A stretch of DNA of 32,742 bases, taken from positions 1-32,742 of the forward strand of contig JBILKV010000032.1 in assembly GCA_044376515.1 (NCBI GenBank), written 5' to 3'. Position numbers and translations under genes: made by a program. The stretch comes from Chth-196 sp044376515 (GTDB lineage Bacteria; Verrucomicrobiota; Verrucomicrobiia; Chthoniobacterales; Chthoniobacteraceae). Below the pieces are notes generated by a model. The model made no database searches. It was not told where the DNA came from and saw nothing but the letters and a program-made list of their open reading frames with translations. This document shows, in pieces, positions 1 through 7,269 of this stretch. Every line of letters begins with the position of its first letter. Positions within the stretch are counted from its first letter, which is position 1.

Positions 1-90
1 GGCCGATTTTACTCTGGAGACACTGGGCAGATGGATGAAATTGTACGGAAAACGGGGCATTTTGACCTCCAGCAGCTTGTTCACCGACAG

Positions 91-110
91 GCAGTGAGAA
101 GTGTCACTGC
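91..110. repeat. Perfect 7-bp hairpin near left edge
   Basis: GCAGTGA at 91-97 and TCACTGC at 104-110 form a perfect 7-bp inverted repeat around a 6-nt loop. No T-run follows on either strand, so it does not look like a standard terminator. It overlaps the end of one of the frames open from base 1. Its function is unknown. Confidence 0.4.
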
Positions 111-155
111 ATGAGGGCAGCATGGAGAAGAGGCGTACACTGTCTGTGTCCGACT

Positions 156-177
156 GCATTTTTATTTTTTCTGAAAC
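156..177. repeat. 22-bp direct repeat, left copy
   Basis: This 22-base AT-rich tract, beginning GCATTTTTATT and ending TTCTGAAAC, recurs identically at 2708-2729. The two copies lie about 2.55 kb apart on the outer sides of the toxin-antitoxin pair and the ATPase gene. The tract is of low complexity, but the match includes the non-T ends. Confidence 0.5.
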
Positions 178-244
178 AACAGGTTTTCTTTCGGAAATCG
201 CTTAAACCACTTGCCAAAAGCAGTTTGCAATTTGAACAAACCCT

Positions 245-275
245 GTACAATTTTGGCCCTTTTTGGAAATTGTAC
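245..275. repeat. Inverted repeat GTACAATTT / AAATTGTAC
   Basis: GTACAATTT at 245-253 and AAATTGTAC at 267-275 are perfect 9-bp arms around a 13-nt spacer. The match extends to CCC/GGG if one extra T on the left arm is looped out. The right half-site recurs at 38-48 as AAATTGTACGG. It could be an operator or a hairpin, and nothing in the sequence decides which. Confidence 0.45.
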
Positions 276-438
276 GGGTTAGGAGCATCTTTCGACTGAA
301 AACATGGAGCTGTGCGCAGTTCCCGCTCCCAAAACAGGGTCGTGACAAACAACTTTCGATTGACGATAAAACAATTTGCACCTAATGTCGAGCGGATTCA
401 CCTCAGCCCAAGGAGGATGAAGACAGGTGGGGTGCAAT

Positions 439-456
439 CTCGGACGTTTCGGACGC
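439..456 (-). repeat. 18-nt motif, copy 1 (double CGTCCGA)
   Basis: On the minus strand this reads GCGTCCGAAACGTCCGAG: two CGTCCGA heptamers at a 9-nt period, preceded by a short A/T tract. Near-identical copies lie at 1253-1270 and 2507-2524 on the plus strand. The direct-repeat layout suits a regulator that binds tandem half-sites, or a small dispersed repeat family. Confidence 0.5.
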
Positions 457-578
457 TATTTTTGAAGTCTATTCAACAGGCATCGCCGACTAAAGAAGGA
501 GGCACGAAATCTCGGAGCTTCAATCCGAATTTTCACACTTTTAATCTACAACTGTCCCCAAGGGACTGCCGAAAGCCC

Positions 579-809
579 TCAAGCAGATCGCTCCATTTTC
601 AAACGCTCAGCCAGCCAGACCTTGATGATGGACTGGCGAGTCACACCCACCCGGTTCGCCTCCCTGTCCAGATTCTGAATCATCCAGATGGGCAGATCTA
701 CGTTCACCCGTTTCTGCTCCAAGTTAAGCCTCCGCATTGTGGACAAATCCAGATGCGGTAATAGATCCACTCCAGAGTCAAAGATGTCATCAAGTTGCTC
801 TGCCTTCAT
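579..809 (-). CDS. BrnA-like ribbon-helix-helix antitoxin
   Basis: This is a 76-residue protein whose second half, from KRVNVDLPIWMIQNLDREAN to the end, has the pattern of a ribbon-helix-helix DNA-binding domain: a short beta strand, then two helices with a VTRQSIIKVWLAERLK second helix. It starts inside the end of the upstream toxin-like gene, with about 20 nt of overlap, the usual toxin-then-antitoxin order and coupling of brnTA loci. In that family the antitoxin binds and neutralises the BrnT ribonuclease and represses its own promoter. The family assignment rests on domain pattern plus partner; a CopG/Arc-type antitoxin label would fit equally well. Confidence 0.8.
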   Translation of the reverse strand: MKAEQLDDIFDSGVDLLPHLDLSTMRRLNLEQKRVNVDLPIWMIQNLDREANRVGVTRQSIIKVWLAERLKMERSA

Positions 810-1062
810 GGTATAAGTCCTCCTCGTTGGTTCTGCTTCTGCGGGCTGAAATGATCCGGATTTTTGAACTTCGCGCTGTAAAAAATACGCTCCAGACCTT
901 CCCCTCCATTCTGGCGATCAGGGCGAGTCTGGGTTCGGTGTCGCTCTTTACTTGGATCTGTAGGGCGTAAAGGTCTTTCCAAAGTTCCTGAGCTTGGATG
1001 AAGTCAATGCCGTGCTTGAGTCGGTTGGCGTCACTCTTTGCTTGATTGAACTCAAAATCCAT
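790..1062 (-). CDS. BrnT-family toxin (ribonuclease)
   Basis: This 90-residue protein has the BrnT/DUF497 layout: an N-terminal MDFEFNQAKSDANRLKHGID segment (F-E-x-x-x-x-K...N..KHG), a central basic beta-sheet with an EPRLALIARMEGKVWSVFF segment, and the C-terminal RIISARRSR signature followed by an E..LYHE helix. Length is normal for the family. BrnT toxins have a RelE-like fold and cleave RNA. The gene is first in a two-gene minus-strand operon, with the ribbon-helix-helix partner overlapping its 3' end. A candidate promoter with a palindrome lies just upstream. No truncation or missing core motif is apparent. Confidence 0.85.
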   Translation of the reverse strand: MDFEFNQAKSDANRLKHGIDFIQAQELWKDLYALQIQVKSDTEPRLALIARMEGKVWSVFFTARSSKIRIISARRSRTNEEDLYHEGRAT

Positions 1063-1074
1063 TATTGGACCTTA

Positions 1075-1103
1075 TTTATACCTTAATGGATCCATCTTGG
1101 CAA
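1075..1103 (-). promoter_or_regulatory. Candidate sigma70 promoter and operator of the toxin-antitoxin pair
   Basis: On the minus strand TTGCCA (1103-1098) is followed after exactly 17 nt by TATAAA (1080-1075), a good sigma70-type pair 12 nt ahead of the toxin start codon. The 10-bp palindrome ATGGATCCAT at 1086-1095 sits in the spacer, where an autorepressing antitoxin would be expected to bind. The 5' leader would be very short, and the AAGG at 1073-1070 would be only partly transcribed, so the exact start is uncertain. Confidence 0.5.
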
Positions 1104-1252
1104 TCCACCGGTCGTAAAACCAGCACCTCTCCCAGCACCGCCGTATAAAAAGACTGGCCCCTGAAAGAGGCCCATCCTTCGGTGGCGGTATTCCTCGTGG
1201 GACTAGGTAGCCACGCCTTGCCCATCGGAGCGCAAATCTGACCTGCCAAATG

Positions 1253-1270
1253 GCGTCCGAGACGTCCGAG
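1253..1270 (+). repeat. 18-nt motif, copy 2
   Basis: GCGTCCGAGACGTCCGAG lies 44 nt before the ATPase start codon and follows CCAAATG. It has the same double-CGTCCGA, 9-nt-period structure as the copies at 439-456 and 2507-2524. Its place in the upstream region of the ATPase gene makes a regulatory role possible. Confidence 0.5.
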
Positions 1271-1314
1271 GTGTATTTAATTGAAATCATGCAACGCAAC
1301 TGCAGTATTTCAGA

Positions 1315-2466
1315 ATGATTCCCAGGCATCTGTATCAGCAGACCCTCATTCGCGCCCTCGGACGGAACCCTGTGGTCGCACTCATTGGGCCCAGGCAATG
1401 CGGGAAAACCACGCTTGCCCGCCAAATACTCCCACCTGACCACCTCAACTATTTTGACCTCGAAGACCCTCTGGCGGGGGGGCTCATGGAAAATTCCAAG
1501 ACCGTTTTGGGAGGACTTAAAGGACTGGTGGTCATCGACGAGGCCCAGCGAGAGCCTCGGCTGTTTCCTGTCCTTCGTGTTCTTGCTGACCGCCCCCAGA
1601 ACCCAGCGACATTCCTGATACTTGGCAGCGCCTCTCCGGAACTCTCCCGCCAAAGTGCAGAGTCACTTGCAGGGAGGGTTGAAATAATCGAAATGCAAGG
1701 GCTGAACCTTTCGGAAACCGGCCCCGAATCGGCCGATACCCTCTGGCAACGAGGGGGATTTCCTCGATCTTTTCTGGCCTCCAATGAATCTGACAGCTTT
1801 GACTGGCGTAGGAACTTCATCCGCACCTTTCTGGAGCGAGACTTGGCCTCGCAAGGGTTTGGCATGGCACCCGCAGCCATGGGGCGGTTCTGGACAATGC
1901 TCGCCCATTACCATGGTCAGATCTGGAACGGAAATGAGATTGCCTCTTCCATGGGCATCGCTCCGAATACCGCCCGCTCCTATCTGGATGCACTGGAACA
2001 GACCTTCATGGTGAGGCGCCTGCTCCCCTGGCACACCAACATTGGTAAACGCCTGGTGAAAACGCCTAAAATCTACTTCAGGGACTCTGGTATTTTTCAC
2101 GCCCTTTCTGGGATTCGTTCCCACATGGACCTGCTAATGCACCCCAAACTCGGGGCATCCTGGGAGGGGTTTGCGCTGGAGGAGATCCTGAGGTTTCATC
2201 AACCGGACGAAGCCTATTTCTATGCAGTCCACAGTGGTTGCGAGCTCGACTTACTCATGTTTCTGCGAGGGCGCAAGGTAGGGGTCGAGTTCAAGCGTGC
2301 TGACGCGCCCAAACTGACCCGCTCCATGCAAACGGTCCTCTCGGATCTTGATCTTGATGAACTCTGGGTGGTTTATCCTGGAAATCGGACTTACGCACTC
2401 AGCCAAAAAATCACGGTGATGCCACTGACTGGACGCCTTCCGCCCTCCGTGGATGAGGGCGTTTGA
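1315..2466 (+). CDS. AAA ATPase of the AAA_14/DUF4143 family
   Basis: This 383-residue protein has an N-terminal P-loop domain with Walker A GPRQCGKT (about residues 26-33), Walker B LVVIDEAQ (about 70-77) and a LGSASPEL sensor-like segment (about 103-110). A winged-helix-like middle (GNEIASSMGIAPNTARSYLD) is followed by a C-terminal DUF4143 domain. The C-terminal ELDLLMF...VGVEFKRA segment has the D...E-x-K arrangement of PD-(D/E)XK-like nuclease folds, as is common in this family. These ATPases are widespread and poorly characterised, often found near toxin-antitoxin genes and on mobile DNA. The start at 1315 gives the usual MIPRHLYQ N-terminus. The neighbours are the divergent toxin-antitoxin pair and flanking repeats. 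Its function here is unknown. Confidence 0.85.
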   Translation: MIPRHLYQQTLIRALGRNPVVALIGPRQCGKTTLARQILPPDHLNYFDLEDPLAGGLMENSKTVLGGLKGLVVIDEAQREPRLFPVLRVLADRPQNPATFLILGSASPELSRQSAESLAGRVEIIEMQGLNLSETGPESADTLWQRGGFPRSFLASNESDSFDWRRNFIRTFLERDLASQGFGMAPAAMGRFWTMLAHYHGQIWNGNEIASSMGIAPNTARSYLDALEQTFMVRRLLPWHTNIGKRLVKTPKIYFRDSGIFHALSGIRSHMDLLMHPKLGASWEGFALEEILRFHQPDEAYFYAVHSGCELDLLMFLRGRKVGVEFKRADAPKLTRSMQTVLSDLDLDELWVVYPGNRTYALSQKITVMPLTGRLPPSVDEGV

Positions 2467-2506
2467 AGACTCCCCTCTCTCTGGCTGAAAGCAGATCTGC
2501 AAATCG

Positions 2507-2524
2507 GCGTCCGAACCGTCCGAA
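2507..2524 (+). repeat. 18-nt motif, copy 3
   Basis: GCGTCCGAACCGTCCGAA lies 41 nt after the ATPase stop codon, preceded by TGCAAATCG. It shares the two CGTCCGA heptamers with the copies at 439-456 (minus) and 1253-1270 (plus). Confidence 0.5.
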
Positions 2525-2707
2525 AACCTTGAGTCTGGCAGGAAATTGTTTCTTTTTTGCGATGTATCTCTCGGTTTTTGCTCCGGGCGAACTCGGACAC
2601 AATGGGCACCGATTTCAACGCTCGCCAATTCACCCTTACGCTCTGCTCGCGGTCATCATCGACGGGCTTGGCTACTTTCCGCATTGCTCATCCCCAGAGA
2701 CCAGGCG

Positions 2708-2729
2708 GCATTTTTATTTTTTCTGAAAC
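2708..2729. repeat. 22-bp direct repeat, right copy
   Basis: This is identical to 156-177 and in the same orientation. It lies in the AT-rich tract between the ATPase gene and the PSCyt1 gene. Together the two copies bracket the accessory genes. Confidence 0.5.
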
Positions 2730-3107
2730 TCCACTTTTTGTTTCAAATTTTACGCAAAAATATATCTACAAGCACTTTGCGACTTGCACCGGCCGTGCAC
2801 ACTTGCCCACACCCCTGCAGCTGCTCGATATTTCCACCCCTAATATCGGCTGAGCATACCCCTAACACTATGCTGATCCTCAGGCTGTGGGACGACTGCG
2901 CAGCCCAAGCCACTCTGGTGAGTGGATCAAAACCCCGAGGCACGCTGGCGAGGCGATGCCTTTTTTGATTGCGAAGTTCAGGTTTTAAGATTGAGCGGCG
3001 CTTGTCGTTGTCCTCCATTAAACGGACACCGCCCTGGGACCTTATCCCTTCCACGCAGCGCCCTCGGACCGGCAACCGGCTCCGCGCCACCTCACCCCTC
3101 TCCCTTG

Positions 3108-5813
3108 ATGAAACTCGGTTTCTCGCGATTTGCCGCCGGTATGCTGTTTTTTTCGAGCGCAGGAAGCGCGCTGTGCGCACCAGTGTTGGCCGCGGACGGA
3201 TTAGAATTTTTCGAAAAGCAAGTCCGCCCGATTCTCGTCGAACGCTGCTACGAGTGCCACAGCACGGCGTCCAAAACAAAGGGCGGCCTTGCTTTGGACT
3301 CCCGCGAAGCCACTCTCAAGGGAGGCGATTCCGGTGCGGCCCTCCAAGCGGGCGACCCGGAGAGGAGCCGCCTGCTTGAGGCGGTCCGCTACGGCAACCG
3401 GGATTTCCAGATGCCGCCCAAGAAGCGCCTCTCCGATCCTGAGATCAAGGCGCTCGAGACCTGGATCAGGATGGGCGCCCCGGATCCGCGCACCGAAACA
3501 GCCGCCTCCAAAGCCGGCAGAATCATCGACGTCAAGGAGGGCCGGAAATTCTGGAGCTTCAGCCCCCTGGCGCACGTCCAACCGCCGAAGGGGTCCGGAA
3601 CGGAATCGCCGATCGATGCCTTCGTGCAGGCGAAACTGCAAGAACACCACCTTCCCTCCTCCCCTCCCGCCGACAAACGCACGCTGCTCAGACGCGCCGC
3701 CTACGATCTGACAGGACTCCCCCCCACCCCGCAGGAAATGGAAGTATTTCTGGCGGACAGCTCGCCTGAAGCCTTCGAACGCGTCATTGAATCCCTCCTT
3801 GCCTCGCCCCACTACGGGGAGCGCTGGGGACGCCACTGGCTGGACGTGGTCCGGTACGCGGACTCCAACGGGATGGATGAGAACGTGGCCTTTGGCCATG
3901 CGTGGCGCTACCGGGATTACGTGGTGCGCGCCTTCAACCAGGACAAACCCTTTGACTCCTTCCTGATCGAACAAATTGCCGGCGACCTCCTTCCCCGTAG
4001 CGAGGAGTCTCTCGTCGCGACGGGGTTTCTCGCACTCGGGGCCCGCGTGCTAGCGGAACCTGACGTGCAGAAACTCGAGATGGACATCATCGACGAACAG
4101 ATCGACACCATCGGCAAGACCTTCCTCGGCATGACCCTCGGCTGTGTGCGTTGCCACGACCACAAGTTTGATCCGATTTCGCAGGAGGACTACTACGGTC
4201 TCGCCGCCATTTTCCGCAGCACCCGGAGCCTGTCCTACGAAAAAACGGGGGCCATCAAGTATTGGTACGAACACTCCCTCGCCTCCGCGGCCGAGACGGC
4301 GCGCAAAAAGGAAACCGACGACCTGCTCAAACAGAAGCAGTCCCAGCTGAACGCATTCCTCTCGAAGGCGCGCAGCGAGGTCAAGCGGCAGACGGAATCC
4401 CGTGCCGCCGACTACCTCGCCGCCGCCGTCCTCCTGGCACCCGACGCCCAACTTAAGGACGCCCAAGTGGCGGCGAAGCCCTCCGGGCTCCGGCCGGAAA
4501 TCCTGCTCGCATGCCGCAAGCAGATTGAACAACACCGTGACCTGCCCCTGCTGGCGGAATGGTGGACGCTATTCCCGACACGCGACCCAGAGGGGGTGCG
4601 GGCCCACTACGCGGCGGTGGTCACCGAGGCGCTAAAGGCCAAGGCGGGGCCCGCGTACGCGGCGCTGGTCGACCCCAAGGGATTTCTGTCGCTCCCGGCC
4701 AAGGAGACAGAAGTGCTCGACGCCGCGGCACTGGCCTTCCTCGCAACGCTGCGCAAGGAGGTGGCGCAAATCGAGGCGACTCGCCCGGAACTGCCTGCTG
4801 CGATGGGAGTCGGCGAATCAAAAATCCTTCACACGATTCCCATCCACATCCGCGGCAACCACCTTACCCTCGGCAATCCGGTCGAACGCGGTTTTCCCGA
4901 GGTGATGCAGCCCGGCCCGGGCAGGCCCATCCTCTCCCACAAGCAGAGCGGCCGGCTCGAACTTGCCCGCTGGCTCGCCTCGAGCGAAAACCCGCTCACC
5001 GCCCGGGTGTTAGTCAACCGGGTTTGGCGCTGGCATTTCGGGCGGGGCATTGTCAGCTCCACCGACAACTTCGGGACCACGGGCGGCAAACCCTCTCACC
5101 CCGAGTTGCTGGACTGGCTGGCCCGCCGGCTCATCGAGGGCGGCTGGTCGATCAAGGATCTGCACCGGCAGATCATGCTGTCGGCAGTCTACCAACAGAG
5201 CAGCGATCTTCCGCCGCTCTCCGCCGACGGGCAGGATCCGCGATTAGTCGATCCCGAGAACAAACTGCTTTGGCGTGCCAACATCCAAAGGCTGGAAGCG
5301 GAACAACTCCGCGATGCATTGCTCGCCACGTGCGGATGGCTCAGCGCGGAAATGGGCGGTAAAACCGTGCCGTTGCGCAACCGGGAATTTGTGTTCAACC
5401 ACACCAGCAAGGACGCCACCACCTACGAGAGCGCCAGGCGCACCCTCTACGTGCCAATCATCCGAAACCACCTCTACGACATGCTCGAACAGTTCGACTA
5501 CCCCGACCCCACCATGCCCACGGGGAGTCGGGACAGCACGGTGATCGCACCGCAGGCGCTGCTCATGATGAACGCCCCGATCGTCCAAGAGGCCAGCAAA
5601 CGCCTTACGGTGCGCCTCGCAAAACTGGCCTCCGCAGAGGAGCGGATCGAGGAGGCCTACGCCCTCCTTTACAGCCGCCCCCCGCTGCCGGAGGAGATGC
5701 GCGAGGCGCTCAGGGTCGTCGGCGAATTCGCCAAAACGGAGACGCCTGAACGGGTGTGGGCCCTTTTCTGCCACGCGCTGTACGCTTCAAACGAGTTCGC
5801 CTACCTGCGGTAG
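3108..5813 (+). CDS. Exported PSCyt1-DUF1549-DUF1553 protein
   Basis: The chosen start at 3108 gives 901 residues and puts a signal peptide (MKLGFSRFAAGMLFFSSAGS, probable cleavage near residues 24-29) at the N-terminus. An in-frame ATG 62 codons upstream would bury it. Next comes a PSCyt1 cytochrome-like domain with the haem-binding motif C47-Y-E-C50-H51. The DUF1549 domain (about 150-370) holds a second CxxCH at C346-C349-H350 inside CVRCHDHKFDPI. A variable coiled middle leads to DUF1553 (about 610-890), which ends in the family's typical ALYASNEFAYLR. Such proteins are abundant in planctomycetes and verrucomicrobia, are exported, and nearly always precede a DUF1501 gene, as here with a 6-nt gap. 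Roles in polymer or carbohydrate breakdown have been proposed, but the reaction is not established. Confidence 0.92.
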   Translation: MKLGFSRFAAGMLFFSSAGSALCAPVLAADGLEFFEKQVRPILVERCYECHSTASKTKGGLALDSREATLKGGDSGAALQAGDPERSRLLEAVRYGNRDFQMPPKKRLSDPEIKALETWIRMGAPDPRTETAASKAGRIIDVKEGRKFWSFSPLAHVQPPKGSGTESPIDAFVQAKLQEHHLPSSPPADKRTLLRRAAYDLTGLPPTPQEMEVFLADSSPEAFERVIESLLASPHYGERWGRHWLDVVRYADSNGMDENVAFGHAWRYRDYVVRAFNQDKPFDSFLIEQIAGDLLPRSEESLVATGFLALGARVLAEPDVQKLEMDIIDEQIDTIGKTFLGMTLGCVRCHDHKFDPISQEDYYGLAAIFRSTRSLSYEKTGAIKYWYEHSLASAAETARKKETDDLLKQKQSQLNAFLSKARSEVKRQTESRAADYLAAAVLLAPDAQLKDAQVAAKPSGLRPEILLACRKQIEQHRDLPLLAEWWTLFPTRDPEGVRAHYAAVVTEALKAKAGPAYAALVDPKGFLSLPAKETEVLDAAALAFLATLRKEVAQIEATRPELPAAMGVGESKILHTIPIHIRGNHLTLGNPVERGFPEVMQPGPGRPILSHKQSGRLELARWLASSENPLTARVLVNRVWRWHFGRGIVSSTDNFGTTGGKPSHPELLDWLARRLIEGGWSIKDLHRQIMLSAVYQQSSDLPPLSADGQDPRLVDPENKLLWRANIQRLEAEQLRDALLATCGWLSAEMGGKTVPLRNREFVFNHTSKDATTYESARRTLYVPIIRNHLYDMLEQFDYPDPTMPTGSRDSTVIAPQALLMMNAPIVQEASKRLTVRLAKLASAEERIEEAYALLYSRPPLPEEMREALRVVGEFAKTETPERVWALFCHALYASNEFAYLR

Positions 5814-5819
5814 AATCAC

Positions 5820-7241
5820 ATGCACTCCCCCGCCCCCTCCCCTCATTTATCCCGCCGCTCGCTCCTCCAACGCAGCGCAGGAGGATTCGGTTACTTGGCG
5901 CTTCAGGCGCTGCTGGCCGGGGAATCCGCCCGGGCGGCCCCCGCAAACCCGCTTGCACCCAAACCGCTGGGTTTCCCAGCGCGCGCGAAACGGATTGTGT
6001 TTCTCTTCATGAAGGGCGGGCCGAGCCACGTAGACACCTTTGATCCCAAACCACTGCTCCAGCGGGATGCCGGCAAACCCTACCCCTTTGAGCAACCGCG
6101 CGTGCAGTTTGCGTCGACCGGGAAACTGCTCAGATCGCCGTGGAGCTTTAAGCAGCATGGCCAAAGCGGGCTTCCCGTGAGCGAACTTTTCCCGCACGTG
6201 GCGGGCCACGTTGACGAGTTATGCGTGCTGCGTTCGCTTCACGGCACCAACACGGCCCACGGCGGCGCCTGCCTCAAGCTCCACACCGGCAGCGACACGC
6301 AGGTCCGCCCCAGCATGGGCTCGTGGCTCCTCTATGGTCTGGGCACCGAAAACCAAAACCTGCCGGGATTCATCACCATCTGCCCCACGCTCGCCCATGG
6401 CGGCGTCAACAATTGGGGCGCGGCATTTCTTCCCGCCCACTGCCAGGGAACTCCGATCGGCAACGCCAGTGTGCCCTCCGACAAGGCCCTGGTCAGGCAC
6501 ATCGTCAGCCCCGGGACCGACCAAGCGCTCCAGCGCAAACAACTCGACTTCATCTCCACGCTCAACCGCACCCACCAATCCCTCTCCGGCCCGGACCCCG
6601 CCCTCGAGGGACGCATCAATGCGTTCGAACTGGCCTTCCGCATGCAGAGTACGATGCCTGAGGCGCAGGACCTGAGCGGCGAGAGCGGGGCCACCAAGAG
6701 CCTCTACGGGATGGACGAGCAGGTCACCGCGAACTTCGGGCGCCAGTGCCTGATGGCGCGCCGCTTCCTGGAGCGCGGGGTGCGCTTTGTGCAGGTCACC
6801 CACAGCGACGGGGAGGTGCAGTGGGATCAACACGGCAACCTGTTCAAGGGCCACACCAAAAACGCGCTTGAGGTGGACAAGCCGATCGCCGGCCTGCTGA
6901 CCGACCTGAAACAACGCGGCCTTCTTGAGGACACCCTCGTCCTCTGGGGCGGCGAGTTTGGACGCACCCCGACCGCGCAGGGGACAGACGGCCGGGACCA
7001 CAACCCCTACGGTTTCACCATGTGGCTCGCAGGCGGGGGCGTTCGCAAGGGCATCGCTTACGGAAGCACAGATGATTACGGGTACTTTGCGCAGGAGGAC
7101 AAGGTCCACATCCACGACCTGCACGCCACCATCCTGCATTTGCTGGGGCTGGACCACGAAAAGCTTACACACCGTTACGCGGGCCGCGATTTCCGGTTGA
7201 CCGATGTCAGCGGACAGGTTGTGCAGGAGATCCTCGCCTGA
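5820..7241 (+). CDS. Tat-exported DUF1501 protein
   Basis: This 473-residue protein begins with a twin-arginine signal (SRRSLLQRSAGG, followed by a hydrophobic stretch to about residue 40). The rest matches the DUF1501 family, which belongs to the alkaline-phosphatase/sulfatase-like fold: FLFMKGGPSHVDTFDPKP near residue 65, a GGVNNWGAAFLP segment, and the C-terminal LVLWGGEFGRTPTAQG plus GRDHNPYGFTMWLAGGGV and HDLHATILHLLGLDHEKLTH. It sits 6 nt downstream of the DUF1553 gene, the standard pairing. The protein is expected in the periplasm, folded before export and probably metal-binding. Its substrate is unknown; the downstream transporter and hydrolases suggest a shared catabolic task. Confidence 0.92.
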   Translation: MHSPAPSPHLSRRSLLQRSAGGFGYLALQALLAGESARAAPANPLAPKPLGFPARAKRIVFLFMKGGPSHVDTFDPKPLLQRDAGKPYPFEQPRVQFASTGKLLRSPWSFKQHGQSGLPVSELFPHVAGHVDELCVLRSLHGTNTAHGGACLKLHTGSDTQVRPSMGSWLLYGLGTENQNLPGFITICPTLAHGGVNNWGAAFLPAHCQGTPIGNASVPSDKALVRHIVSPGTDQALQRKQLDFISTLNRTHQSLSGPDPALEGRINAFELAFRMQSTMPEAQDLSGESGATKSLYGMDEQVTANFGRQCLMARRFLERGVRFVQVTHSDGEVQWDQHGNLFKGHTKNALEVDKPIAGLLTDLKQRGLLEDTLVLWGGEFGRTPTAQGTDGRDHNPYGFTMWLAGGGVRKGIAYGSTDDYGYFAQEDKVHIHDLHATILHLLGLDHEKLTHRYAGRDFRLTDVSGQVVQEILA

Positions 7242-7269
7242 ACCGGTCCGCCCGCCCCGCCCCCACCCG

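Larger units (their letters stand above)
1..578. other. Left-edge stretch without a convincing gene
   Basis: This stretch is visibly richer in A and T than the rest of the window and holds several short repeats, listed separately. Two plus-strand frames are open from base 1: one stops at 95-97 and the other at 112-114. Either could be the last 31 to 37 codons of a gene entering from the left, but neither fragment is long enough to recognise. A longer open frame at about 312-761 runs antisense through the antitoxin gene and looks like a shadow. I see no RNA gene here. Confidence 0.5.
2467..3107. other. Intergenic region of about 640 bp before the PSCyt1 gene
   Basis: No convincing gene lies here. 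The left part holds copy 3 of the 18-nt motif and the right copy of the 22-bp repeat. It then passes through an AT-rich tract (about 2715-2775) that could hold the promoter of the following cluster, although I cannot pick clear -35/-10 boxes. AGCATA at 2863-2868 and TATGCT at 2879-2884 form a small inverted repeat. Base composition rises to the GC-rich level of the main chromosome by about 2900, which marks the right edge of the accessory stretch. Confidence 0.5.

Noticed and set aside
1..114. Partial coding sequence at the left edge
   Set aside because: Two different plus-strand frames are open from base 1 and both read like protein; with 31 to 37 codons neither can be preferred or identified.
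232..245. 14-base match GAACAAACCCTGTA to 28343-28356
   Set aside because: Short, isolated, with no similarity around it; likely chance.
312..761. Open frame of 149 codons on the plus strand
   Set aside because: It runs antisense through the antitoxin gene, shows no recognisable domain, and its composition looks random.
2922..3107. Upstream start for the PSCyt1 protein
   Set aside because: It would place 62 unrelated residues before an obvious signal peptide.
2743..3279. Minus-strand frame of 178 codons opposite the PSCyt1 gene start
   Set aside because: It is rich in Arg and Ser, overlaps the signal-peptide region of a clear gene, and has no recognisable motif.
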